Origin: Gemmatimonadota bacterium
Lineage (GTDB): Bacteria > Gemmatimonadota > Gemmatimonadetes > Longimicrobiales > Gaopeijiaceae
Direction of reading: 5' to 3'
Length of the DNA stretch: 64,000 nt
Assembly: GCA_022823225.1 (NCBI GenBank)
Contig: JAJDXM010000078.1
Span: 1-64,000 of the forward strand
Shown here: positions 46,984 through 60,628 of the stretch, piece after piece
How positions within the stretch are numbered: position 1 is the stretch's first letter
How the letters are laid out: the number at the start of each line of letters is the position of its first letter
Position numbers and translations under genes: made by a program
The notes under the pieces: model-generated
Database searches by the model: none
The model's input: only the letters and a program-made list of their open reading frames with translations
Told to the model about the DNA's origin: nothing

Positions 46984-48282
46984 ATGACCGAGCTGCCGCC
47001 GCTGCCCTTTCAGGCGCGGCGCGACATCATCCTGTTCCGGCTGGCGGGCGGGTCCATGGTCCTGCCGGCCGCCCCGGTGCAGTTCATGGGCGGCGATTCG
47101 GAGTACCGCTACCGCCCCGACTCGGAGCTACTGTACGCGACCGGCTGGGCGGCGCCCAGCTGCGTGGCCGTTCTGCGGGGCTTTGCGGACGAGGACCGGT
47201 TCGTGCTGTTCGTCCCGGAGCGCGACGCGAAGGCGGAGCTGTGGACCGGGCCTCGCGCGGACCCGGAGGAGGTGAAGGAGCGATTCGGCGCCGACGCGGC
47301 GCATCCGTTGCGGGAACTGGCCGAAAAGGGGCCGGGCCTGCTCGCCGGCGGCGACACGATCCACTACCGGCTGGGGGCGTCGGCCGGGTGCGACGGGGTG
47401 GTGCGGGAGGCGCTGCGCCGGGGACGCCTGCGGCGCGCGCGAAAGGGCGCGGGGGCGCATGTGCTGGCGGATCCGGGGGCCGTGCTGGACGAGATGCGGG
47501 TGCGCAAGGACGACGCCGAGATCGCGCGCATGAGGGAGGCCGCCCGGATCACTGTGGATGCGTTCCGCGACGCGCTGCCGGAGGTGCGGCCGGGGGTGGG
47601 GGAGTGGGAGGTGGAGGCGGCCCTGGAGAGCGGGTTTCGGCGAAGGGGGGCGGGCGGTCCCGCCTTTGCGACGATCGTGGCCGCGGGCGCGAACGCGTGC
47701 ACGCTGCACTACTCGGCGAACGGATCGCGGATCGGGCCGGACGACCTGGTGCTGATCGACGCGGGGGCCGAATTCGGGTGGTACGCGGCAGACGTCACGC
47801 GGACCGTCCCGGCGCGCGGCCGGCTGGACGGGGCCCGCCGCGAGGCGCATGACACGGTGCGACGGGCGCGCCGGGCGGCGCTCGCGGCGTGCAGACCGGG
47901 CGGGACGGTGGAAGAGGTGCACGGAGCGGCGTGCCGCGCGATCGCGGAGGGGCTGGTGGGGATGGGGGTGGTGGAGGGGCCGGCCGGGGAGGTCCTGGCG
48001 GAGAAGCGCCACCAGGCCTTCTATCCCCATCAGACATCCCACTGGCTGGGACTGGATACGCACGATTCGGGACTCTACCGGGACGGGGACGGGCCGGTGC
48101 GGCTGGAGCCGGGGATGGTCCTTACGGTGGAGCCCGGGCTGTACTTCGCGCCGGGGAGCTGCCCGCGGGTACCGGAACTCGAAGGGACCGGGATCCGGAT
48201 CGAGGACGACGTGCTGATCACCGATGAGGGCGCGGAGGTGATGACGGAGGGGTTGCCGGCGGGGTGGGGGACGGAGGGATGA
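46984..48282 (+). CDS. Xaa-Pro aminopeptidase (M24B, PepP-like)
   Basis: 432 residues, cytoplasmic. The N-terminal AMP domain has GGDSEYRYRPDSELLYATGW, a PepP hallmark. The catalytic domain metal ligands are D in LIDAGAEF and D in YAADVTRTVPA, H in HQTSHWLGLDTHD, E in LTVEPGLYF and E in IRIEDDVLITDEG. It removes an N-terminal residue preceding proline. Its stop overlaps the next gene's ATG (ATGA at 48279-48282). Confidence 0.9.
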   Translation: MTELPPLPFQARRDIILFRLAGGSMVLPAAPVQFMGGDSEYRYRPDSELLYATGWAAPSCVAVLRGFADEDRFVLFVPERDAKAELWTGPRADPEEVKERFGADAAHPLRELAEKGPGLLAGGDTIHYRLGASAGCDGVVREALRRGRLRRARKGAGAHVLADPGAVLDEMRVRKDDAEIARMREAARITVDAFRDALPEVRPGVGEWEVEAALESGFRRRGAGGPAFATIVAAGANACTLHYSANGSRIGPDDLVLIDAGAEFGWYAADVTRTVPARGRLDGARREAHDTVRRARRAALAACRPGGTVEEVHGAACRAIAEGLVGMGVVEGPAGEVLAEKRHQAFYPHQTSHWLGLDTHDSGLYRDGDGPVRLEPGMVLTVEPGLYFAPGSCPRVPELEGTGIRIEDDVLITDEGAEVMTEGLPAGWGTEG

Positions 48283-49118
48283 CGGGCCTCGCCGCCCGGC
48301 TCGCCCGGGCCGGCCCGATGGGAGCCGTCGAGCTCAGGCCGCCCCGCCGCGGCCTGGACACCGCGCGCAGCATGGATTTCTGGATCGACATGCACCACGC
48401 GGTCCAGCGCTTCGCCAGGCAGGGCACCTTCGTGCTGCTCACCGACGATGCGGCCGGAGACGCCGAGGAGGAGAGCCTCGCCCACCTGGCGGCCAACCTC
48501 GGCGACGGCTCCGATTTCGGCACCGTGATCCCCTTTCTGACATGCAAGCACCCGCTCGAGTACTGCAGGATGTTCGCGCGCCGGGCGGCCGCGCTCGGAA
48601 CGGCCGGGGTCGCCGTCGTGGGGGGCGACCACTCGGTGGGACCCGAACGCTGCGTCCCGCACAGCAAGGACCTCCGCGCGCGTCTGCGCGAGGACCAGCC
48701 CGCCTTCCCGCTCGGCGGGTGGGCGAACCCGCACCGTGATCCGGTCGAGCAGGCCCGCTTCGTGGCCGCGGACGACTTCGGCGCCGACTTCGTCCTCACG
48801 CAGATCGTCTCGCACCATTCGCTCGGCCGCGTGGAGCGCTTCCGCGCCGAGCTGGACCGCCTGGGCGTCGATCTTCCCGTCGTGTACGGGGTGTTCCGGT
48901 ACCGGAGCGCGAATCCGCGCACGCTCCGGTACCTCGACCGCTATTTCCCGGTGCCGGCCCGCGAGGTCACGGCGGAGTTCGCGGCGGGGATGAGCGCGGA
49001 CGAGATCTGCGCGCGGTCGGTGCGCCGCCTGAGGGAAGCCGGGGCCGAAAAGGTGTACGTGAGCAACCTGCACAGCCGCGACGCGGTGCGGCGGTTGGGA
49101 AGGGTGGTGGAGGGCTAG
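48279..49118 (+). CDS. Divergent methylenetetrahydrofolate reductase-like TIM-barrel protein
   Basis: 279 residues. The segments follow the MetF barrel: MGAVELRPPRRG at strand 1, GVAVVGGDHSVG, FPLGGWANPHRDPVEQARF where MetF has the AGYPEGH loop, GADFVLTQIVS, and VYGVFRYRSANPRTLRYLDR where MetF has PGIMPI. The conserved EGHP is changed, so substrate or cofactor may differ; a folate/flavin-dependent activity is only inferred. It is coupled to the aminopeptidase gene (ATGA). The window also encodes an MTHFR domain fused to a homocysteine methyltransferase. Confidence 0.65.
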   Translation: MTGLAARLARAGPMGAVELRPPRRGLDTARSMDFWIDMHHAVQRFARQGTFVLLTDDAAGDAEEESLAHLAANLGDGSDFGTVIPFLTCKHPLEYCRMFARRAAALGTAGVAVVGGDHSVGPERCVPHSKDLRARLREDQPAFPLGGWANPHRDPVEQARFVAADDFGADFVLTQIVSHHSLGRVERFRAELDRLGVDLPVVYGVFRYRSANPRTLRYLDRYFPVPAREVTAEFAAGMSADEICARSVRRLREAGAEKVYVSNLHSRDAVRRLGRVVEG

Positions 49119-49121
49119 TCA

Positions 49122-49166
49122 TATACTAATCGACATATTCGTCTTGCGAATATGTTCTTTAGTATA
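49122..49166. terminator. Long AT-rich hairpin between convergent genes
   Basis: Arms TATACTAA (49122-49129) / TTAGTATA (49159-49166) and ACATATTCG (49133-49141) / CGAATATGT (49147-49155) form two stacked stems. A 3-base internal mismatch separates them and the loop is TCTTG. It stands out in GC-rich surroundings and is symmetric, fitting a bidirectional terminator between the MTHFR-like and propeller-3 genes. Confidence 0.6.
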
Positions 49167-49203
49167 GTACCTGGATTTTCCGGGGCCCGCCGGCCGGAGT
49201 TTC

Positions 49204-50583
49204 TCAGCTGGCGTCCGCGCTTCCCGGCCAGCCGACCCGGTAGATAGCCACCTGGGGTCCGTTGTCCTCGGTGTATTCAACGATGCTGACCGCGGGTTCG
49301 CCGCCGAGGTCGATCAGCCTCACGTATGGAGAGTCCCACAGATAGGTGCCGATGTGCCGCTGCTCCTCAAGGTCGAAGATGTCGAGGCGGGTGTCCATGT
49401 AGCCGATTCGGCGCTCCGGAGACACGCGCCAGCCTCCCGGGGTGCGCTTGAGTTCGACTTCGCGCCACTCCGGATCGGCGGTGCGGGTCGTCATCCAGAG
49501 GTGTTCCCGATTGTCCAGCGCCAGGGACCTCAGCAGAGTCGAGGGAGGCTCGCGGGTCGGATCGATGGTTTCCGTGACCTCAAGGAACCACGGAAGCTCG
49601 CCTTCGATGACCCGAAGCAGATCGTCGTCGACCGACCATTCCTGGACCCGGGGGCTGCCGGCGCGGCCCCACCACACCGTCCCCGGGCGGCTGGTCACGC
49701 TGCCCCGCACGCTGTTGGCATACGGCCCGGACCCCCGGGCGTCGCCCCGGGACCCGAAGTGATGCAAAGGCACTCCGCTGTCGATGTCCGCGAGGTGCAG
49801 CGGGAAACCCGTCGCCTCGGGCGACTGATCGATGGCCAACACGACCACCCGGTCTCCACCGACCGGCAAGAACGGACCGGGCGAGTACCCGTACGGAAGC
49901 CGTTCGATGAACTCGCCCGCCAGGTTGAAGATCGACCAGGCCCGCTTCGCACCATCCAGCGCGACGAGACGATTGTCGACGACATGCGCATCCATGATGC
50001 GGCTGAATTCGCCTGGGCCGTCCCCCTCCCGACCGACCCTGCGCACGAACCGGCCATCGTCGTCGAAGATCTGCAGGAAGGTGGAACCGACGACGACAGA
50101 GCCCAACTGCTCGCTCCAGGTCACTCGGGCGGCGGCGCCCTCGATGGCTCCGGGGCCTGCGGAGTCGCCCAAACGAACGACTTCGGTCAGCTCCAGCTCG
50201 CAGTCGGCGCAGAGTTCGAAGTCGGCCCAGGTGAGGGTCTCGTGGATGGGCCGAAGCGGGGCCTCAGTCCACACGTCCGGGTCCCAGGGAATGCTGTCCC
50301 GGCCGTGGAAGTCGGTGCCGGTGACGTCCAGCCTGTAGCGTGAACCGTCCCGGAATCTGTAGAGTGTCATGGTCCCGTCTGGATTGATTTCGACGTATTC
50401 GACGACTTCGAAGGTTTGGAGCGCGTATTCCACCGGCTGGTCCGCAGCCGCCTGCTGCACCTCCGCCGCGGTCTCCCCGGGCGGCTCCCCGGGCGCGGTC
50501 GTGGCGTACTCGTCGCACGCGGCCAGGGGCGCCATCGAGGCCATCAGCGCGGCCGCAACGGGTCTGGCCGTCCCGTCCTTCAT
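49204..50583 (-). CDS. 6-bladed beta-propeller lipoprotein (propeller 3)
   Basis: 459 residues from the ATG at 50583. Lipoprotein signal [11 protein letters not shown] region of about 100 residues before the blades is unlike the other propellers ([22 protein letters not shown]). Blades then follow with [20 protein letters not shown] and [24 protein letters not shown] cysteine pair lies near residue 134. It starts 105 bases from a divergent propeller gene, so the two probably share control. Ligand unknown. Confidence 0.8.
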   Translation of the reverse strand: MKDGTARPVAAALMASMAPLAACDEYATTAPGEPPGETAAEVQQAAADQPVEYALQTFEVVEYVEINPDGTMTLYRFRDGSRYRLDVTGTDFHGRDSIPWDPDVWTEAPLRPIHETLTWADFELCADCELELTEVVRLGDSAGPGAIEGAAARVTWSEQLGSVVVGSTFLQIFDDDGRFVRRVGREGDGPGEFSRIMDAHVVDNRLVALDGAKRAWSIFNLAGEFIERLPYGYSPGPFLPVGGDRVVVLAIDQSPEATGFPLHLADIDSGVPLHHFGSRGDARGSGPYANSVRGSVTSRPGTVWWGRAGSPRVQEWSVDDDLLRVIEGELPWFLEVTETIDPTREPPSTLLRSLALDNREHLWMTTRTADPEWREVELKRTPGGWRVSPERRIGYMDTRLDIFDLEEQRHIGTYLWDSPYVRLIDLGGEPAVSIVEYTEDNGPQVAIYRVGWPGSADAS

Positions 50584-50688
50584 GCTTCGACCGCCTTCCC
50601 GCACGTGATTGCCCGATGTGACATTTTCTCCGATCTTCGACGGGTTGGCCGCAATCGAGCCGGATACCCCTTTATCCTACCCGCGAGA

Positions 50689-51957
50689 ATGACACCCCGT
50701 TCCAGCCGCCAAACGGACCCACGGCACAGCGCGCCGGCCCGCCGATGGCTCCTTTGCTGTCTGCCTGCGGCCTTCGCCGCCTGCGATCCGGCCCCCGACC
50801 CCACGCTCTCCACCCGTTCCGATTCGGCCGGCATCCCCATCATCACGGCGGAGGTGCCGGCGCGGGTCCCGGGCCAAGGCTGGCGGGTCAGCGAGGAGCC
50901 GCTGGTCCGGATCGGTGCGGTGGAGGGGCCCCGCGAACAGCTGCTCGACGGCGTGGTCGGGGCCGTGCGCCTGAGCGATGGCGACATCGTGCTGGCCGAG
51001 TGGAGCACCGGGGAACTTCGCCGCTACGACTCGGACGGCGCCTTCCTGTGGCGGGCGGCCGGACAGGGAGAGGGCCCCGGCGAACATCGCCTGATGAGGT
51101 TCATGGGGTCGCTTCCGGGCGATACACTGGTGACCTGGGACAGCGGGCTGGACCGGGTCCAGCTCTTCGGGCCCGATGGCGGCCTGGCGCACATTTTTCC
51201 GGTGGAGACGCCCTGGCCCCGGTTTCCGCCGGTGCATGCGATCGGGGTGTCCGGGCGGAATCTGCTCATCGTGTTCCACGACGCTCGCGGGGAGGTCCCG
51301 AACGGAGTCGTGCGGTGGCCGCCGGTCCGGATCGGCGCCCTGTCGCTTGAAGACGGCAGCATCCGGGAACTGATCGATGTCCCCGGCGCCGAGGCCCACA
51401 TCACGCCGATGGGGGAGGGGCAGGGTGCGGTCGGTGAATACCTCTTCGGCAAGGGGCCCCGGTTCGCGGTGTCCGCCGGCGGTCTGGCCGTTGTCGACAC
51501 GGAACGCTTATCCGTTCGATGGATCTCGGTGGGCGACGGGACCACCACCCGAATCCTCAGGCGCGACTCTCCGGTGCAAGAGGTCACGATCGAGGACGTG
51601 GACGCCTGGGTCGAGTGGATGACCGCGCTCAGCGTCGAGCAGGGCCTGCATCTGCCGCCCGGCCTGCGCGAACAGCCGATGGCACCGACGCTGCCGGCGG
51701 TGAAGTCGATCCATCTGGACGCGGCCGGGAACCTCTGGGTGGAGCCGCACTCCCGCCACGGCGCCGAGATGCCGCCGTTCGAGGTCTACGCGCCCGACGG
51801 CACCTGGCTGGGGACCGTCGCGGTGCCGCCCGGGCTTCAGCTGGAGAACCGGGTGGGTCTGCCGACCGGCTTCGAGGTAGGAGACGACTATGTCCTGGGC
51901 GTCTGGCGCGACGAGCTCGGCGTGGAATACGTGCGGGTGTACGGGCTGACGAAGTAG
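50689..51957 (+). CDS. 6-bladed beta-propeller lipoprotein (propeller 4)
   Basis: 422 residues from the ATG at 50689. Lipoprotein signal CLPAAFAACDP. It opens with the same SDSAGIPIITAEVP start (compare WDSAGIEIVENHAP in propellers 1 and 2), then blades with AAGQGEGPGEHRLMRFMGS and NLWVEPHSRHGAEMP. There is no clear Shine-Dalgarno, while TATCCT lies about 10 bases before the ATG, compatible with a very short leader. Divergent from propeller 3; its 3' end converges on the methionine operon. Confidence 0.8.
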   Translation: MTPRSSRQTDPRHSAPARRWLLCCLPAAFAACDPAPDPTLSTRSDSAGIPIITAEVPARVPGQGWRVSEEPLVRIGAVEGPREQLLDGVVGAVRLSDGDIVLAEWSTGELRRYDSDGAFLWRAAGQGEGPGEHRLMRFMGSLPGDTLVTWDSGLDRVQLFGPDGGLAHIFPVETPWPRFPPVHAIGVSGRNLLIVFHDARGEVPNGVVRWPPVRIGALSLEDGSIRELIDVPGAEAHITPMGEGQGAVGEYLFGKGPRFAVSAGGLAVVDTERLSVRWISVGDGTTTRILRRDSPVQEVTIEDVDAWVEWMTALSVEQGLHLPPGLREQPMAPTLPAVKSIHLDAAGNLWVEPHSRHGAEMPPFEVYAPDGTWLGTVAVPPGLQLENRVGLPTGFEVGDDYVLGVWRDELGVEYVRVYGLTK

Positions 51958-51978
51958 GGGGCGGATCGGACGGGGCTG

Positions 51979-53803
51979 CTATATGCCCAGCACACCCAGC
52001 AAGGCTTCCGCCGCCTCCCGTTCCGCCGCGACCTGAATCCCGGCGACCTCGCCCTGCAGCGCGCCCACGATTCTCCGCGCAATCTCCACGCCCTCGGCGG
52101 CGGCACGCTTCGCTCCCCGCGCCTGCGCCCGGCGCATCCTCTCCACCACCGCCTCCGGCACATGCACGCCCGGCACCTCATGCTGCAGGAACTCCGCCTG
52201 GCGGGCGGTCTCCAACGGCACGACGCCTGCGATCACGGGGAGCCCCTGCTCGGCCTCGGCCAGGAATCCGCGCAGCTGAGCGGGGTCGAAGACCGGCCGG
52301 GTCACGGCGAAGTCCGCGCCAGCATCCACCTTCCAGTGCAACCGCCGGAGTTCACCCTCGCGATCCCGGGCCGTGTGGTTCAGCGCCACGCCCGCCACGA
52401 ACGCCGCCGGGCCGCCGATCCTGTTGCCCGACGGATCGACGCCGGTGTTGAGTCCGGCAACGACATTGGCGAGGCCGATCGAATCGAGATCGACGACAGA
52501 CCGGTAGTCCGGGTACGGGCCCGCACCCGGCGGATCGCCGGTGAGGAGGAGGACATTGTGCAGGCCCGTGGCGGCCGCGCCGAGGAGATCGCTCATCATG
52601 CGGGGCAGCTTGCGGTCCCGGCAGGTGTAGTGGACGAGGGGCTCGGGGCCGGGACAGGACCGCGCGATGATCGCGGCCGTGGCGAGCACGTCCAGCCGGG
52701 CGCCGCCGCGGTCTTCGTGGACGGCGATCAGGTTGGCTCCGGCCGCCGCGAGCGCGCGGCAGTCCCGGACGAGCGCGGCGGTGTCCCAGCCGCGGGGGGG
52801 CATGACACGTACCGACGTCACGAATTCGCCCGTGTCGAGGCGGCGGCCCAGCTCGGACCGCTCCGCGAGGGGTGGTGCGGGGCTGGCGGCCGCGGCGGCG
52901 GTCGGCGCGTGCGCGACCCGCACCGATGTCCGGCGGGGCTGGACCTGTGCGACCCGCTCGCTGATCAGACGGATGTGCTCCGGGGTGGTCCCGCAGCAGC
53001 CGCCCAGAAGCCGGGCGCCCGCGTCGATCAGGGGGCGGGCGTAGCGTGCCGTGTAGTCGGGCCGCGTCAGATACATCTTGCGGTCGCCGACCGCGCGGGG
53101 GAGCCCTGCGTTGGGCTGGGCCGACAGGGGCAGCGTGGTGACTTCGGCCATCCGCTCGAGGCCCTCGAGGACTACCGCCGGCCCGACCGAGCAGTTCAGG
53201 CCCAGCGCGTCCGCGCCCCACGCCTCGACTGCCCGCGCCGCCTGCCGGGCCGAGGCGCCCGTCGCGGTCTTGCAGTCTTCGCCCACCGTGACGTGGACGA
53301 CCACCGGCAGGTCGCACCGGTCGCGCACCGCGCGGAACGCCTGCTCCAATTCGGCCAGATCGGCAAAGGTCTCGAGGATGAACCCGTCGACGCCGCCTTC
53401 CAGAAGCCCGTCCACCTGTCGCCCGAAGTAGTCCCGGGCCTCTTCCCGCGATGTCGGCCCCAGCGGCTCGATCCGGATCCCCAGCGGGCCTATCGCGCCC
53501 GCGACCGCCGCGCGTCCGTTGGCGGCGCGAGCGGCGATCTCCGCGGCGAGCCGGTTCAGCTCCTCCGTCCGCTCCTCCAGCCGGAACGACGACAGTTTCA
53601 CCGGATTCGCCCCGAAGGTGTTCGTCTCGATGATCTCCGCACCCGCCCGCACGTATTCGGCGTGGACCTCCTCCACCAGGGCGGGGTGGGTCGCATTGAG
53701 TTCGTCGTAGCAGACGTTCACGAAGACGCCGCGGTCGTAGAGCATCGTGCCCATCGCGCCGTCCAGGACGTGGACGCGGCCGTCGGAGAGGAGGGATTTC
53801 AGG

Positions 53804-53811
<8 letters not shown>
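51979..53811 (-). CDS. Bifunctional homocysteine S-methyltransferase / 5,10-methylenetetrahydrofolate reductase
   Basis: 610 residues. The N-terminal half (about 1-295) is a homocysteine methyltransferase barrel: [31 protein letters not shown], and the zinc cysteines in LGLNCSVGP and [10 protein letters not shown]. The C-terminal half (about 325-600) is an MTHFR barrel: [50 protein letters not shown]. The fusion supplies methyl-THF and can methylate homocysteine. The ATG overlaps the metH stop by 8 bases, so the two are co-translated in one methionine operon. Confidence 0.93.
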
Positions 53812-57631
<3,820 letters not shown>

Positions 57632-57659
57632 TCTGATCTTCCGCGCTTCCCGCCGATCC

Positions 57660-57716
57660 GTCCGCCGGTTGGCCTGGCCCCCGGGGATTCCCGAGGGCCG
57701 AACGCGCCGGGCGGAC
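57660..57716 (-). promoter_or_regulatory. Structured leader hairpin upstream of metH
   Basis: The outer stem pairs GTCCGCC (57660-57666) with GGCGGAC (57710-57716). The inner stem pairs 57676-57685 with 57690-57699 around a 4-base loop. The one irregular inner pair is G-U in the metH-sense RNA but A-C in the opposite RNA, favouring function in the metH leader. On the plus strand a TTTTT follows at 57722-57726, so an antisense terminator is the alternative. Confidence 0.5.
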
Positions 57717-57860
57717 GTGGCTTTTTAGCTGTTTCCGGGGCCGCAATATGCCACAAATCGCCTTGGTGCCGGCCCGCATGCGCCAGATGGCCGCGAGCCG
57801 GACAAACCAACCATAGCGGAAACGGGACCGCGATTCCAGCGGCCTTAGTCCACGGGCTCC

Positions 57861-58888
57861 CTAGTCGCGATCCCTGCTGTACCGACTCGCCTTGTATTCC
57901 TCCAACCAGACCCGGGAGCTGCGCCACCGTCCGCTGGCGTTGCGGACCGCCCGGAGCCGAGCTCGTCCGGCCGCCGCGCGAAGGGCCGAGGCTTTCAGCT
58001 CCGAAGTCGCCAGGGCACTGAGGGGAACCAGGCGGGCCGGGCCGGCGACCGCGAGGATGACGAATCGGTAGAGGTTGTCGAGAATCGCGCGGGCGAGCAT
58101 CTCGCCCAGCAGTCCCGGCTCGCCCCGGTCCGCTTTCCGGAGGGCATCGAGATATCGGGAGCGCTCGCGCTTGTAGATGATCGCGGGAGGGTAGCCGAAC
58201 CGGACGAGGATCAGGTTCAAGAGCAGGCGTCCCGCCCGCCCGTTGCCGTCGAGGAACGGGTGTGTCTGCTCGAACCGGCAGTGGACTTCGGCAAGGCGCT
58301 CGGGAAAGCCTGGCAACGAAGGATCGAGTCTGTTGACCTCCTGGATCCAGTATCCATCTCCGCCGGCACGAGTGGCCACGAGACGGGAGTCATCCCCCCG
58401 GGAAACGGACGGATGTCGTGTTGACGGAAGTTGCCCGGGGCCTCCCGGTCCAGGGCGTCGGGATGGGGAGCCACCTCCCAAACCGGCGACAGGGCCGTGT
58501 GGTGAAGCTGCCGGACCTCGGCCAGGCTCAGCACCGCTCCGGGGTGGCAAAGGCCGTCCCGGTGGACAGCCTGCCGGTACACCCACTCGGCCGCGGTAGC
58601 GTAGCCCCGGACCTCCAGATACTGTCGAAGTTCGCCATCGCCAACGGCTCGTCCCTCCGCCAGAAGCTGCTCGACCTGCTTCATGGCCAGAGTATTGCCC
58701 TCGATTGCCGTGGAATGATGGGCCTCCTGATACCGGATTCCGCGCCAGATCCCGGTGGCCTCCCGTGGACTCGGCAAGCCGCCCAGGCGCTCCCACAGCT
58801 CGGCGACATCGGCTCGTAGCCGACGGTAGACTTCTCGGCGGGGCGGGCGGCCTCGCCGCTGCGGTCGCTCGGAAATGTGCTCGGCCAT
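57861..58888 (-). pseudogene. Fic-domain protein, class II, frameshifted
   Basis: Two overlapping frames together make one Fic protein. The N-terminal part, from the ATG at 58888, has the inhibitory helix HHSTAIEGNTLAMKQVEQLL and runs to IRPFPGGMTPVSWPLVPAEMD. The reading must then shift at about 58350-58354 to WIQEVNRLDPSLPGFP and the catalytic HPFLDGNGRAGRLLLNLI. The C-terminal part includes a winged-helix-like region (ATSELKASALRAAAGRARL). Fic enzymes transfer AMP to proteins. A one-base deletion would explain the break; a sequence error or programmed shift are alternatives. Upstream DNA is AT-rich, consistent with transfer. Confidence 0.8.
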
Positions 58889-59047
58889 GGTGCATTTTGT
58901 TCGATTATTGGAATTGGAATGCAACAGAATACTTTAGGACGAGGGCGAGAGCCATCGTTGTTCACCTCCTCTTGGTCACCGGTCGCATTCGTCCCACATT
59001 GCCCTGCATTGACAGACAGACCGCCTGCGACGAGAGAGGTGAGTGCA
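58889..59047. other. AT-rich divergent promoter region
   Basis: The first 55 bases are markedly AT-rich, with TTGGAATTGGAA at 58911-58922 and AATACT shortly after. It separates the Fic gene (minus) from the TolB-type gene (plus). No clear single promoter could be fixed. Confidence 0.4.
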
Positions 59048-60628
59048 ATGAGCAGTCCGCCAGGAGCCAGGATCAGGCAAGGTGTGAAGAGGAGCAGCGG
59101 CGCGGCGCTCGCAGCCGTGTGCGTGGCCCTCGCGGCGGCAGTGCCGGTGGCCGGCCCGGGTTCGATGGCGACGCCGCTCGCCGCCCAGACCGTCGAGCAG
59201 AACGACAGCTCGGCGCGGGCAGCGCGGCGTGCCAATTCGCTCCCGCTGATCCCCGCGCGCACACTCGACTTCACGACCGACGAGGGGACATGGCTGTCGC
59301 TGGACCTCTCGCCCGACGGCGGGACAATCCTCTTCGAGCTGCTGGGCGACCTGTACACGCTGCCGGTTGGCGGTGGCGGGGCCACGCGCATTACCAGCGG
59401 CCAGGGCTACGACATGCAGGGGCGCTATTCTCCCGACGGCTCGATGATTGCTTTCGTGAGCGACCGCGACGGGTCGGAGAACCTGTGGGTCGCCAACGCC
59501 GACGGCACCGGGGCGCGGCAGCTCACCGACACCGAGCGGCAGAGCTACATGTCGCCGGTCTGGACGCCCGATGGCGACTATGTCGTGGCCAACCGGGGGT
59601 CTCAGCTGTGGCTCTTCCACCGCGACGGGGGCGGGGGGCTTCAGATGACCGGCCAGCGAGAGGACGGGGCGCCGGCCCCGCCCGCGTTGATCGGCGCTGC
59701 CTTCGGGGTGGATCCGCGCTACCTGTGGGTGAATGTGTCGGGCAACCTGGGTGGCGGGTTTCCGGTAGGGGCAGGTGGCGGCGGCTTCGGCCCGGGCGAC
59801 CGGTTCGGTCCCGGCCATGCCTTCGGTCCCGACGACCCTCTTGCCCCGCCTCACGCCCCGCAAAGCTCCGCGCGCGAAGTCGGGCGTTTCCAGATCGGCA
59901 CCCTCGACCGTGAGACGGGGCAGGTCCTGGTCCGCACCCACGAGCACGAGGGCGCCTTCCGCCCGGCGCCGAGCCCAGACGGCCGCTGGCTGGTCTACGC
60001 GACCCGCTACGATGCCCGTGAGGCGCTGAAGCTGCTCGACCTGGAGACCGGCGAGGAGAGCTGGCTCGTGATGGACGTGCAGCGCGACGACTCGCGGGGC
60101 GGGGGGTCGCGGGACCGCGACGTCTATCCGGCGTCCGTTTGGACCCCCGACTCGCGGGCGCTGATCACCGGCTACGGCGGGAAGGTCATGCGGGTGGAAG
60201 TGCCTTCGGGCGAAGCGGCCGTGATTCCGTTCGCGGCGCACATCCAGCAGGAACTCGGCCCCCTGGTCAAGTTCGACTACCCGATCAACGACTCGGAGCT
60301 CACGGTCTCCCAGATCCGGGGCGCGCGCCAATCGCCCGATGGCAGCCGGCTCGTCTTCACCGCGCTGGACCGCCTCTGGATCGCGGCGCTGCCGGAGCCC
60401 TCGGGCACGCAGGACGAAGACTACCCGGTCATCCGTGACGCGCGGCGGCTAACCACATCCACCGACATCGAGCACGGTCCGGCGTGGTCGCCGGACGGGC
60501 GGATGGCTTGCGGCCTGAATCGCGGCAGGAAATCGTCTAACTGTATACAGGACTGCACGATCTGCGCTTCCTGCCGTTGGACTGGATCCCGCTGGACCGT
60601 GCCGCGAGAGCGGAAAAACCGGGTTTGA
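59048..60628 (+). pseudogene. TolB-like propeller of an amidohydrolase-type protein, truncated
   Basis: 526 residues. The ATG at 59048 has GAGAGAGG upstream and the signal segment ends PLAAQ. WD40/TolB blades follow: YSPDGSMIAFVSDRDGSENLWV, WTPDGDYVV, PSPDGRWLVYATRYDAR, SPDGSRLVFTALDRLWIAAL and, last, HGPAWSPDGR. Homologues of this type normally continue with more blades and a C-terminal amidohydrolase domain (about 1000-1100 residues in all). Here the propeller sequence stops at about 60505 and the last 40 residues (cysteine/arginine-rich) look like chance coding. The break coincides with a nested inverted repeat. A Gly/Phe-rich loop occurs near residues 238-255. Confidence 0.75.
60523..60576. 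repeat. Nested inverted repeat at the gene break (possible recombination site)
   Basis: Outer arms CGGCAGGAA (60523-60531) / TTCCTGCCG (60568-60576); inner arms ATCGT (60532-60536) / ACGAT (60557-60561); central palindrome CTGTATACAG (60541-60550). The coding similarity of the TolB-type gene ends just before it. It resembles an attachment or resolution site in structure only. Confidence 0.5.

Noticed and set aside
57632-57860. SAM, SAH or cobalamin riboswitch before metH
   Set aside because: Conserved core elements of these classes (for example the cobalamin box or the SAH GAGGAGCGCUGC core) were not found by eye; only a generic hairpin is supported.
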